A stretch of 47,463 nucleotides of DNA, from assembly GCA_017545225.1 (NCBI GenBank), contig JAFWPR010000014.1:1-47463 (forward strand), given 5' to 3'. The stretch comes from Clostridia bacterium (GTDB taxonomy: Bacteria; Bacillota; Clostridia; Oscillospirales; CAG-272). A program made the position numbers and the translations under genes. Within the stretch, counting starts at the first letter, position 1, and each line of letters opens with the position of its first letter. Below, piece after piece: positions 9,340-17,833 of the stretch. A model generated the notes under the pieces. The model searched no databases. It had not been told where the DNA came from and saw nothing but the letters and a program-made list of their open reading frames with translations.

Positions 9340-9791
9340 TCCGTTTCTCCCTCCGGGTTTTGGATTTCTTTTTCTTTTTCCGCCTTGCGGCGCTCGAGGA
9401 ACGCCTCGAGTATCAGGACGGCGGACAGCTCGTCCACGTGTTTTTTATGTTTTTTCTGTTTGAGTCCCGAGAACGACAGTATCTCGTGGGCGTCGACCGT
9501 CGTCAGCCGTTCGTCCCACGTGACCGTCTTTATCCCGGAGACCGCCTCGACCTCGCGCGCGAAATCGCGGCACTTCTCGCTCCTCGGTCCCGCCGTGCCG
9601 TCCATGTTCACGGGGTCGCCCACGACGATCAGTTCCGCGCCGACCTCTTCCGCCTTCGCCGCCGCGGCGGCGGCGACTTTTTTGAAACCGGGACGGTCGA
9701 TGAGGCCCGCGGGGGACGCGATCAGTTCGGTCCTGTCGCACACGGCGAGTCCGGTGCGGGCGTCGCCGTAATCAATGCTCATTATAACCAT
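9336..9791 (-). CDS. ruvX: Putative pre-16S rRNA nuclease / Holliday junction resolvase-like protein
   Basis: A 151-residue YqgF-family RNase H-fold nuclease that matures the 5' end of 16S rRNA in E. coli. Seen motifs are SIDYGDARTG with the first catalytic Asp, VVGDPVNMDGT, and WDERLTT. The C-terminal tail is charged. It lies three bases after the PfkB kinase gene and overlaps the galactokinase start by four bases. Confidence 0.94.
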   Translation of the reverse strand: MVIMSIDYGDARTGLAVCDRTELIASPAGLIDRPGFKKVAAAAAAKAEEVGAELIVVGDPVNMDGTAGPRSEKCRDFAREVEAVSGIKTVTWDERLTTVDAHEILSFSGLKQKKHKKHVDELSAVLILEAFLERRKAEKEKEIQNPEGETE

Positions 9792-9794
9792 GGA

Positions 9795-10739
9795 TCACGA
9801 ATTCTCCCGCTCTTCTTTTTCGCGCTTGTACTCGGCGAGTTCCTCGAGCGTGGGGATCGAAGTCGACGCGCCCGGACGGGAAACGGAGAGCCCCGCCGCC
9901 GCGTTGCCGAATCTGATCGCCGCGCCGATGTTGCCGTGGTTGACGTAGTAAGTCGTGAGGGCGGCGGTGAAAACGTCGCCGGCCGCGGTCGTGTCGACCG
10001 CTTTTACCCTCTCCGCGGGGTACGAGAAATACTCCTCGCCGTCGAACAGGAACGCGCCGCGCGCGCCGAGCTTCAGAACGACGTATTTAGCTCGGGTGAT
10101 ACCGCGCAGTTTGATAGAGGCGCGCAGGCAGTTCTCCTCGTTCACGGGGTCGATCCCCGTAAAGACGGCGCACTCGTTCTCGTTGAGCGAGAACATCTCG
10201 ACGGGTCCGATCTTTTCGAGCGGGAAGTCTTCCCTCGCGGGCGCCGCGTCGACGAAGATCGGGATCTCCCTCTTGTGCGCGATCGCGCACGCCTCGAGGA
10301 TCGCGGCGTCCGGTATCTCGAACTGTACGTAGAGCGCGTCGGGATAGCAGTTGAAGCATTCCTCGACGTCGTCCGCTCCGAGCGTTCCGTTCGCACCCGG
10401 GAAGACGATTATTCTGTTCGCCCCGCTCTCCTCGACGAGGATGGATGCGAGTCCTGTCGGGACCTCCCCGTCGACGATCACGTATCTCACGTCGATCCCT
10501 TCGGCTCTGTAGAGGTTCGTGAGGATCTTTCCGTTCGCGTCGTCGCCGACCTTGCAAACGAAAACGCAGTCAGCGCCGAGACGCGCCATCGCGATCGCGG
10601 AGTTCGCGCCTTTTCCCCCCGGTACGTACGAATACGACCCGCGGTGTTCGAGAACGGTCTCTCCCGACGCCGGAACGCGCCTTATGCGCTGCACCATATC
10701 CATATTCGCGCTGCTGACTACGAGCACTCTTTTTTTCAT
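9795..10739 (-). CDS. Ribokinase-like PfkB-family sugar kinase
   Basis: A 314-residue carbohydrate kinase. It has the PfkB signature 1 (VPGGKGANSA), a VQFEIP segment, a NENE segment that positions the substrate, and signature 2 DTTAAGDVF. Ribokinase normally has DTTGAGD, so the anion-hole Gly is replaced by Ala here. I start at ATG 10739 because AAAGGA lies eight bases upstream; a longer reading has no homologous sequence. Ribokinase is the most likely identity but the sugar is not proven. It is the first gene of the eight-gene minus-strand run. Confidence 0.85.
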   Translation of the reverse strand: MKKRVLVVSSANMDMVQRIRRVPASGETVLEHRGSYSYVPGGKGANSAIAMARLGADCVFVCKVGDDANGKILTNLYRAEGIDVRYVIVDGEVPTGLASILVEESGANRIIVFPGANGTLGADDVEECFNCYPDALYVQFEIPDAAILEACAIAHKREIPIFVDAAPAREDFPLEKIGPVEMFSLNENECAVFTGIDPVNEENCLRASIKLRGITRAKYVVLKLGARGAFLFDGEEYFSYPAERVKAVDTTAAGDVFTAALTTYYVNHGNIGAAIRFGNAAAGLSVSRPGASTSIPTLEELAEYKREKEERENS

Positions 10740-10777
10740 ATTCCGGATCCTTTCAGAAGGCATACTTTCACGTATAT

Positions 10778-10807
10778 ATTTTACCACAAAGGGCAGTTGA
10801 AAGTAAA
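10778..10807 (-). promoter_or_regulatory. Candidate promoter for the PfkB-ruvX-gal-rlmH run
   Basis: On the minus strand TTTACT, 18 bases, then TAAAAT preceded by TGG (extended -10). It is about 40 bases before the kinase start. The -35 is weak. Confidence 0.5.
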
Positions 10808-10892
10808 TGGAAAAACGCAAAAAAAGACCGCGTGGGGCGCGTTTGTGACGCATATCCTGCGTTAATATATAGATATTTATATACTTTTAACA

Positions 10893-10921
10893 TTGCACGG
10901 AGCGGAAATAAGTGGTATAAT
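10893..10921 (+). promoter_or_regulatory. Strong sigma-A promoter of the lic/surface operon
   Basis: TTGCAC, 17 bases, TATAAT, with a TGG before the -10 (extended -10). It lies 50 bases upstream of the first gene of the operon and is the best promoter candidate for all six genes to luxS. Confidence 0.85.
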
Positions 10922-10957
10922 CTGTTTCGTGCACTGTGAATACGACGTTATTTCCGC
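10902..10957. promoter_or_regulatory. Operator-like inverted repeat spanning the lic promoter
   Basis: Perfect 10-bp arms GCGGAAATAA (10902-10911) and TTATTTCCGC (10948-10957). The left arm sits in the promoter spacer and the right arm just before the ribosome site. Shorter arms TGCACG/CGTGCA (10894-10899 and 10929-10934) are nested in the same region. Confidence 0.55.
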
Positions 10958-10970
10958 AAGAGGATAAAAA

Positions 10971-12203
10971 ATGCTTTCATATATCGATCCCGGAACGGGG
11001 AGCATGCTCTTCACCGTTCTGATAGGAATTCTCGGCGCCGCGGTCTACTCCGTGCGCGTCTTCATACTTAAAATGAAATCGCGCGTAGGCGGAGGCAGAG
11101 CGAAAAAAGGGAAGCGCGTTCCTCTCGCCGTTTTTTCCGACAACAAGCGCTATTTCTCCGTTTTCGATCCGATCCTGCGCGAGCTGTCCGCAAGAGGGCG
11201 GTCCGTTCTTTATCTCACGGCGTCCGAGGACGATCCCGCCCTCGAGTGCGGGTACGAAGGTCTTACGGCCGAATATATCGGCCCCGGCAACCGCGTCTTC
11301 ACGCGGCTCAACTCGCTCGACGCGGCGGTCGTTCTGTCGACGACGCCCGGACTCGACGTATATCAATGGAAGAGATCGCCTGAAGTCACCTTCTACGTTC
11401 ATATTCCTCACGCCGCAAGCGAGATCATCCTTTACCGCTCGTTCGGAATCGACTATTACGACGCGATCCTTCTGTCCGGCGAATATCAGGAAAAGGACGT
11501 CCGCGATTTGGAGAAACTCAGGGGTCTGCCCGAAAAAGAAATCAAGCTCATCGGCATCCCGTATATGGACGAGATGGCGGCTCGCCTTGAAAAAGAGGGC
11601 CCCGCCGATCCTCACGAGCGCACCGTCCTGCTCGCTCCGTCGTGGGGCAAGTCCGCCCTTTTCGGCGTTTACGGCGGGAAGATCATAGAGGATCTGCTCT
11701 CGACCGGCTATCACGTGATCGTCCGTCCCCATCCGCAGTCGTTCCAGTCGGAGACGGAGATGATCGAAGAACTGATGAAAAAATATCCGGAGTCGGACAA
11801 ACTCGAGTGGAACAGGGACAGGGACAATTTCGACGTCCTCAACCGCTCGGATATCCTCGTCTCCGATTTTTCGGGCGTCGTTTTCGACTTCACGCTGATC
11901 TTTGACAAGCCCGTGGTCTACACCGATCCCGACTTCGACCTCGCTCCGTACGACGCGTGGTGGCTCGACCGCCCGCTGTGGACGATGAGCGCGCTGCCTC
12001 GCCTCGGCGAAAAACTCACGCCGGAGGGAGAGGCGAATATGAAGGAACTCGTCGACCGGGTGCTTGAAGATCCGCGTTACGCGGAGGGCAGACGCGAGGT
12101 CAAGGCGGAAACGTGGGCCCATCCGTCCGAGGGCGCGCGCCTCGCCGCCGACTATCTTGAATCCAAGATCGAAGAGATCGAGGGGAAGGAGGAGTCGAAA
12201 TGA
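10971..12203 (+). CDS. CDP-glycerol glycerophosphotransferase-family protein with N-terminal membrane helix
   Basis: A 410-residue member of the teichoic acid TagB/TagF transferase family (GT-B fold). The N terminus has a YIDPGTGSM motif and one membrane helix (about residues 8-34), then a basic stretch. The C-terminal half has the family hallmarks: VLLAPSWGKSALF, VIVRPHPQS, and a SDILVSDFSGVVFDF segment that binds the CDP moiety. Known relatives move glycerol-phosphate or ribitol-phosphate from a CDP donor. Here the neighbours make CDP-choline, so CDP-choline is also a possible donor (inference). It is the first gene of the operon, and its stop overlaps the next start. Confidence 0.85.
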   Translation: MLSYIDPGTGSMLFTVLIGILGAAVYSVRVFILKMKSRVGGGRAKKGKRVPLAVFSDNKRYFSVFDPILRELSARGRSVLYLTASEDDPALECGYEGLTAEYIGPGNRVFTRLNSLDAAVVLSTTPGLDVYQWKRSPEVTFYVHIPHAASEIILYRSFGIDYYDAILLSGEYQEKDVRDLEKLRGLPEKEIKLIGIPYMDEMAARLEKEGPADPHERTVLLAPSWGKSALFGVYGGKIIEDLLSTGYHVIVRPHPQSFQSETEMIEELMKKYPESDKLEWNRDRDNFDVLNRSDILVSDFSGVVFDFTLIFDKPVVYTDPDFDLAPYDAWWLDRPLWTMSALPRLGEKLTPEGEANMKELVDRVLEDPRYAEGRREVKAETWAHPSEGARLAADYLESKIEEIEGKEESK

Positions 12204-14971
12204 GTTTCTGGTCGCTCGTCGAGACCTTCTTTATAGGTCCTCTGAAACTTCTCTTCGAGGTCATCTTCAACTACGCGCACGACCTCGTCCTGTCGCCGGG
12301 GCTCGCGATCATCTTTCTGTCCCTTGCGATGAATATCCTCATCCTGCCGCTTTACCGGCGCGCCGACGCGATGCAGGAAAAGGCGAGGGATACCGAGGCG
12401 GCTCTCAAGCCCGGCATCACCCATATCAAAAAAACGTTTTCGGGCAACGAGCGGATGATGATGCTCCAGACGTACTACCGTCAGAACAACTACTCTCCGA
12501 CGAACGCCCTGCGCGGATCTGTTTCGCTTCTGCTCGAGATCCCGTTCTTCATGGCGGCGTACCGCTTCCTGTCGACGCTCGAGATCCTCAAGGGCGTAAG
12601 CTTCGGCCCGATAGCGGACCTGTCCCGCCCCGACGGCCTTCTCACGATCGGCTCGCTGACGCTCAACCTGCTTCCGATCATAATGACGGTCATCAATTTC
12701 GTCTCCGCGGCGATCTATCTGCGCGGCTTCCCGCTCAAGACGAAGATCCAGCTGTACGGAATGGCCGTTTTCTTCCTTTTCTTCCTGTACTCTTCCCCGT
12801 CCGGCCTCGTCTTTTACTGGACGCTCAACAACGTTTTCTCGCTCGTCAAGAATATCTTTTACAAGATCCCGAAGCCGGGCAGGATCATATCCGTCATATC
12901 GGCTCTCGCCGGCGCGGCGTGCATCGTGACGTTTTTCAACGCGCAGCGGTTCGGCGTCCCGCAGATGAGGCGTCTTATCGTGCCGACGCTCGGTTTCGCC
13001 CTTCTGATCCCGCTGCTCGCGCGGCTGATCAGGTCGGTGCTCCCGAAAAAGGAAAAAAAGCGCGAGCCCGTCCCACACAGACCGGTCTTCATCCTTTCCG
13101 CCGTCTTTCTCACCGTGTTTGTCGGGGTGCTGATCCCGTCCGCGTACGTGGCGAGTTCCCCGCAGGAGTTCATCGACGTCTCGTATTTCTTCCATCCGCT
13201 TTGGTACGTCGCGCGTACAGGCGTGATGGCGGCGGGTACGTTCATCCTCTGGTTCGGAGTCTTCTACTGGCTCGCGAGTCCGCGCGGTAAAGTCGTGTTT
13301 GAGAGGATCATGGCGGCTTTCGCCGTCGTCGCCGCGGTCGACTATATGTTCTTCGGCACGAAGCTCGGCATCATCTCCTCGTCGCTCGTTTATGAGTCGG
13401 GTCTCCGCTTCGAAATATCCGAGATCCTGATCAACGCGGGCGTCCTGATCGCCGTCGCCGCTCTGGTCGTTTTGGCCGTTGCGAAATGGAAGAAAGCCGC
13501 GGGAGCGGTCCTTCTGGCGGGCTCGTTCGCCGTCGCCGTCATGGCGGGCGTCAATATCGTCACCGCCAAAAGCTCGATCGACGGTCTCGTCACTGAAGAG
13601 GGCGCGGAGATGCCCCACTTCACCCTGAGCCGCACCGGAAAGAACGTGGTCGTCATCATGCTCGACCGCGCGCTCGGAGATTTCTTCCCGTACCTCGTCG
13701 CCGAGAACCCGGAACTTGAAAAGAAATTCGACGGATTCACTTACTATTCGAACGTCATCTCCTTCGGCGGCCACACGAATATGGCGGTGCCCGCGATGCT
13801 CGGAGGATACGAATACACGCCGGTCGAACTGAACAAAAGAGACTCCGAACTCCTCGTGGACAAGCACAACGAGGCGCTCAAGGTGATGCCCGTCCTGTTC
13901 ATGAACGAGGGTTACGACGTCACCGTCTGCGACGCCCCGTACGCCAACTACGGCTGGATCCCTGATCTGTCGATCTACGACGAGTACCCGGAGATCTCGA
14001 AATACATCACTCTCGGTTATTTCGGAGAAAAGGAGAAAAAGCAGCAGGCGATCGACGCAGATCTGCGCAATTTCTTCTGCTTCTCACTCATGAAATCGCT
14101 TCCTCTCGCAACGGAGTACGCGGTATACGACCGCGGCGATTATCACTCGATGACGCTCAGCACGGAATCTGCCGAGCAGGAGGCGTATTCGATGTCCGTC
14201 GCCAAGGGCGAAAATCAGGCGTTCATCGAGCCTTACAACGTTCTGTGCAGTCTTGACAGGATGACGAAGGTGACGAAGGACGACCGCGGGACGTTCCTTT
14301 TCCTCAGCAACGACACCCCGCACGAGCCGATGCTTCTCAAGGAGCCGGAATACGTGCCGGCGCCGGAGATCGACAACACTGTCTTTGACAGCACGCATCA
14401 GTCGCGCTTCACTCTGAACGGCAGAACGCTCCACATCACGACGGTCAAGCAGATGGCTCACTACCAGACGAACATGGCGGCGCTGAACGCCGTCGGTGAA
14501 TGGCTCGACTATCTGCGCGCCGAGGGCGTTTACGACAACACGAGGATCATCATCGCGGGCGACCACGGATATTACCTGTTCACGACCGACGCCCTCAATC
14601 TCTCGGCCGAAGGGGTCAGGACCACGGACGCCGCAAACTTCTTCCCTCTCCTTTTAGTCAAGGATTTCGGCGAGACCGGTTTCAAGACGTCGGACGAGTT
14701 CATGACGAACGCCGACATCCCGACGATCGCCCTGGAGGGGCTCGTCGAGGATCCGCGCAACCCGTTCACCGGCAACCCGATCAACTCGGACGAGAAGACG
14801 GCGCACGACCAGTTCATCATGACTTATCACACCGGGTGGGACACGGCGAAGAACAACGGGACTCAGTTCCTGCCTACTCCTTGGGTCGCCGTGACCGACA
14901 ACATCTGGAACAGAGGCGACTGGGAATATATCGACGTTCCGACCGTGCTCACGGAACACAAGATACCTTGA
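12200..14971 (+). CDS. YidC/Oxa1-like membrane domain fused to LtaS/sulfatase-type phosphotransferase
   Basis: A 923-residue membrane protein. Residues 1-220 read as a YidC/Oxa1 insertase core: a first helix LAIIFLSLAMNILILPLY (35-52), a charged cytoplasmic hairpin (53-100), LLEIPFFMAAYRFL, and two hydrophobic hairpins ending FYWTLNNVFSLVKN. Residues 225-450 hold further membrane helices. From about 478 an alkaline-phosphatase-fold domain begins: VVVIMLDR (metal ligand D489), GGHTNMAVP (candidate nucleophile T526), NDTPHEP (H708) and IAGDHG (D788, H789). These match the metal and nucleophile positions of lipoteichoic acid synthase and phosphoethanolamine transferases. The frame is open and uninterrupted across the join, so the fusion is real in this sequence. 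It overlaps the upstream gene as ATGA. A role in making or modifying a lipid-linked teichoic-type polymer is likely. Confidence 0.85.
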   Translation: MSFWSLVETFFIGPLKLLFEVIFNYAHDLVLSPGLAIIFLSLAMNILILPLYRRADAMQEKARDTEAALKPGITHIKKTFSGNERMMMLQTYYRQNNYSPTNALRGSVSLLLEIPFFMAAYRFLSTLEILKGVSFGPIADLSRPDGLLTIGSLTLNLLPIIMTVINFVSAAIYLRGFPLKTKIQLYGMAVFFLFFLYSSPSGLVFYWTLNNVFSLVKNIFYKIPKPGRIISVISALAGAACIVTFFNAQRFGVPQMRRLIVPTLGFALLIPLLARLIRSVLPKKEKKREPVPHRPVFILSAVFLTVFVGVLIPSAYVASSPQEFIDVSYFFHPLWYVARTGVMAAGTFILWFGVFYWLASPRGKVVFERIMAAFAVVAAVDYMFFGTKLGIISSSLVYESGLRFEISEILINAGVLIAVAALVVLAVAKWKKAAGAVLLAGSFAVAVMAGVNIVTAKSSIDGLVTEEGAEMPHFTLSRTGKNVVVIMLDRALGDFFPYLVAENPELEKKFDGFTYYSNVISFGGHTNMAVPAMLGGYEYTPVELNKRDSELLVDKHNEALKVMPVLFMNEGYDVTVCDAPYANYGWIPDLSIYDEYPEISKYITLGYFGEKEKKQQAIDADLRNFFCFSLMKSLPLATEYAVYDRGDYHSMTLSTESAEQEAYSMSVAKGENQAFIEPYNVLCSLDRMTKVTKDDRGTFLFLSNDTPHEPMLLKEPEYVPAPEIDNTVFDSTHQSRFTLNGRTLHITTVKQMAHYQTNMAALNAVGEWLDYLRAEGVYDNTRIIIAGDHGYYLFTTDALNLSAEGVRTTDAANFFPLLLVKDFGETGFKTSDEFMTNADIPTIALEGLVEDPRNPFTGNPINSDEKTAHDQFIMTYHTGWDTAKNNGTQFLPTPWVAVTDNIWNRGDWEYIDVPTVLTEHKIP

Positions 14972-14980
14972 GGAAATAAC

Positions 14981-15862
14981 ATGAAATGTAAAGTTGACAA
15001 CGCCGTCATCATGGCGGCGGGCACGTCGAGCCGGTTCGCTCCGCTCTCGTACGAGCTGCCGAAGGCGCTGATCGAGGTCAGGGGCGAGGTGCTTATCGAA
15101 AGGCAGATCCGCCAGCTCAAAGAGGCGGGCGTGCCCGAGATCGCCGTCGTGACCGGATACCGGGCGGAGGATTTTTCATATCTTCGCGACAAGTTCGGAG
15201 TGAAGATCGTCCATAACCCCGACTATCTCACGCGGAACAACAACTCGACGATCCGCGCGGTGAGCGGACTGCTCAAAAACTCCTACGTCTGCTCCTCCGA
15301 CAACTATTTCACGGAAAATCCGTTCGAGGATGAGGTCGACGGCGCGTACTACGCCGCCGTCTACTCGGCGGGCGAAACGAAGGAGTGGTGCATGACGGAG
15401 GACAGTGACGACTTCATCGACTCGGTGACCGTCGGCGGCAAGGGCGCGTGGTATATGCTCGGCCACACGTTCTGGGACGAGAAGTTCACGCGGGGATTCC
15501 TCGCGATCCTCGACCGGATATACGGCGAGGAACGGACGGCGGGGCTCCTTTGGGAGTCGATATATATGGAACACCTCGACGAGCTGAAAATGAAGATACG
15601 CAAATACCGGGACGGCGAGATCTTCGAGTTCGACACGCTCGACGAGCTCCGTCTCTTCGACGAATCGTACGTCGGCGACACGCGCTCGCATATCCTGAAG
15701 GACTGCGCGCGGAGGCTCGGGTGCAAAGAAAGAGATATTACCGAGGTCACCGCTTTCAAGACCGGCGACAACGCCGCGGCCGGATTCCGCTTCACGGCGG
15801 ACGGCTCGCGCTTTGAATATGATTATGAAACAAAAACGTTAAAAGGAGTTGACAAAAAGTGA
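14981..15862 (+). CDS. licC: CTP:phosphocholine cytidylyltransferase-like nucleotidyltransferase
   Basis: A 293-residue nucleotidyltransferase that should make CDP-choline from CTP and phosphocholine. The N-terminal nucleotide loop is MAAGTSSRFAP (11-21), with the catalytic Lys at 28 in LPKALI. NNNSTIRAV (about 86-94) and SSDNYF (D107, metal ligand) match the LicC pattern. The last roughly 60 residues look like an added small domain. It follows the fusion gene by nine bases and overlaps licA. Identity is supported by adjacency to licA and licB. Confidence 0.9.
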   Translation: MKCKVDNAVIMAAGTSSRFAPLSYELPKALIEVRGEVLIERQIRQLKEAGVPEIAVVTGYRAEDFSYLRDKFGVKIVHNPDYLTRNNNSTIRAVSGLLKNSYVCSSDNYFTENPFEDEVDGAYYAAVYSAGETKEWCMTEDSDDFIDSVTVGGKGAWYMLGHTFWDEKFTRGFLAILDRIYGEERTAGLLWESIYMEHLDELKMKIRKYRDGEIFEFDTLDELRLFDESYVGDTRSHILKDCARRLGCKERDITEVTAFKTGDNAAAGFRFTADGSRFEYDYETKTLKGVDKK

Positions 15863-16755
15863 GAGAGATAGTAAAAGAAGACGTGCCGAAGATCGAAAAG
15901 CTGCTCTCGGACGTTCTCGGATCTGCGGAGTATTCCGCGATCGAGCGGCTCGGCGGGCTGACGAACCACACTTATCACGTTTCGATGAAAGACGGCGCGG
16001 AATACGTCGTAAGGATCCCCGGCGAAGGGACCGAGGAGATGATCGTCAGAGACGACGAGAGAAAGAGCACGGAACTCGCGTGCCGTCTCGGCGTCGACGC
16101 GAAAATGCTCTTTTTCGGCGAAGACGGAACGAAACTGACGGAATACATAAAGGACGCCGTCACGATGTCGGCGGAAGCGTTTCACGACGACCGCCGCGTA
16201 CGCCTCGCCGCGCAGATCTACCGCAGGATCCACGACTGTGGGGAGGACACCGGCGTTCCGTTCGAGGTCTTCGATATGGCTGCGAACTACGAAAAGATCA
16301 TCGCCGATCAGAACGTTCCGATGTTCGCGGACTACGGCGAACAGAAATCGCGCGTGATGAGGATAAAGGAAGAGATCGACCGCACGGTCGCGCCTAAGAA
16401 GGTCCCCTGCCACAACGACCCGCTCTGCGAAAACTGGGTCGAGAGCGGTGACCGCCTCTACCTCATCGACTGGGAATACGCCGGAATGAACGATGGGATG
16501 TGGGACGTCTCCGACGTCTCCATCGAGGCGGGCTTCGACAGCGAATGGGACAAAAAGCTCCTCACAGCATATCTCGGACGCGAGCCGTCGGTCGGCGATC
16601 TCCGCCACTTCCTCGCGAACAAGATCTACGTCGACTTCCTTTGGACTCTCTGGGCAAAGACGAGAGTTCCGTTCGACGGTCAGCCCATGGAGGACTGGGC
16701 GCAGGAGAGATACGCCCGCATGATCGAAAACATAAACGCCTTCGAGGCGCTTTGA
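15859..16755 (+). CDS. licA: Choline kinase
   Basis: A 298-residue choline/ethanolamine kinase-type phosphotransferase. Seen motifs are GGLTNHTY (32-39), RIPGEGTEEMI (52-62), the Brenner motif CHNDPLCENW with D187 as catalytic base and N192, and LIDWEYAG with metal ligand D204. The start is GTG at 15859, overlapping the licC stop as GTGA, with AAAAGGAG upstream. It phosphorylates imported choline to feed LicC. Confidence 0.93.
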   Translation: MREIVKEDVPKIEKLLSDVLGSAEYSAIERLGGLTNHTYHVSMKDGAEYVVRIPGEGTEEMIVRDDERKSTELACRLGVDAKMLFFGEDGTKLTEYIKDAVTMSAEAFHDDRRVRLAAQIYRRIHDCGEDTGVPFEVFDMAANYEKIIADQNVPMFADYGEQKSRVMRIKEEIDRTVAPKKVPCHNDPLCENWVESGDRLYLIDWEYAGMNDGMWDVSDVSIEAGFDSEWDKKLLTAYLGREPSVGDLRHFLANKIYVDFLWTLWAKTRVPFDGQPMEDWAQERYARMIENINAFEAL

Positions 16756-16776
16756 TCGAAAAGGAGAACAACAGAT

Positions 16777-17802
16777 ATGTTTGCAGGTATTTTAGCAGGT
16801 ATCACGTGGGGGCTCGAAACGGTAGCCCTTAACAAAGCGTTCGACCTCAATCCGCTTGAATCAATGATCCTTGCGACTCTGATCACCGCGTTTATGCACG
16901 ACACTTTCTCCGCGATCTTCGCGTGGATCTACAACGGCGTACGCGGTAAGCTTCCCGAAATTTTCCGATCCCTTTTCAAAACGAAGAGCGGCAAATGGGT
17001 CGTCATCGCCGCGATAATCGGCGGACCCGTCGGAATGACCGGTTACGTCATGACCGTTCAGAACCTCGGCTACGCGATCGGCGCGGCGGCAAGCACCGTC
17101 TTCCCCGCTATCGGCGCCGTCCTCGCCTTCATCTTCCTGAAAGAAAAGATGAAATGGTATCAGTGGCTCTTCCTGCTTGCAACGCTCGCGGGAGTGTTCG
17201 GCCTCTTCTATTCGACGGATATCAAGGCTGAAAATATCCTTCTCGGCGTCATCGGCACGCTTCTCTGTTCCTTCGGATGGGGCATCGAGGCCGTCATTCT
17301 CGCAAAGTGCCTGCGCGACGGCGACGTTTCGGACGAAGGCGCTCTGATGATCCGTCAGACGACCTCCGCCGTCATCTACGGCGCGGCGGTACTCCCCGTT
17401 CTCAGCGTGATCCTGAAAGACAACGCATGGGGCCGCACCGTCGCTCTCTTTTCGAACACCGGATGGCTCGTCCCGGTCATCGTGATCGCCGGACAGTTCG
17501 CAACGGCGTCGTATCTGTTCTATTACAAGGCGATCGCAAAAATCGGCGCGTCGAAATCAATGGCTCTCAACGTCAGCTATGCTGCGTGGGCGATGATATT
17601 CGGCAATATCTACTTCCTTATCGATCCGACCTATTCTCAGAAAACCGAGATCACTTTCCTCACCGTTGTCTGCGCGATCGTCGTTCTCGTCTGCTCGATC
17701 TTCGCCGCGGCGGACTTCAAGGATATTTTCAAAAGGAATCCCGCTCCCGCAGTCGCAGAAGGCGGATCCGAACAGGCGGGACCGGAAGATAAAACGGAAT
17801 AA
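16777..17802 (+). CDS. licB: Choline permease, DMT superfamily
   Basis: A 341-residue integral membrane protein with about ten predicted helices in two repeats (EamA-type). The GGPVGMTGYVMTVQNLG and ASTVFPAIGAVLAF segments are typical of the LicB branch. The C-terminal tail is short, cytoplasmic and acidic. Placement directly after licA (21-base gap, AAGGAG site) supports choline uptake as the function. Confidence 0.88.
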   Translation: MFAGILAGITWGLETVALNKAFDLNPLESMILATLITAFMHDTFSAIFAWIYNGVRGKLPEIFRSLFKTKSGKWVVIAAIIGGPVGMTGYVMTVQNLGYAIGAAASTVFPAIGAVLAFIFLKEKMKWYQWLFLLATLAGVFGLFYSTDIKAENILLGVIGTLLCSFGWGIEAVILAKCLRDGDVSDEGALMIRQTTSAVIYGAAVLPVLSVILKDNAWGRTVALFSNTGWLVPVIVIAGQFATASYLFYYKAIAKIGASKSMALNVSYAAWAMIFGNIYFLIDPTYSQKTEITFLTVVCAIVVLVCSIFAAADFKDIFKRNPAPAVAEGGSEQAGPEDKTE

Positions 17803-17833
17803 TCACGCGAAAACGCGCTGAGGGAGAAATCAC

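Noticed and set aside
9360..10865. Long plus-strand frame of 501 codons opposite ruvX and the PfkB kinase
   Set aside because: Arg-, Asp- and Val-rich antisense shadow of GC-rich genes; the opposite strand carries clear family motifs.
12152..13867. Minus-strand frame of 571 codons opposite the YidC-LtaS fusion
   Set aside because: Highly charged shadow without motifs; the plus-strand frame has membrane helices and catalytic motifs.
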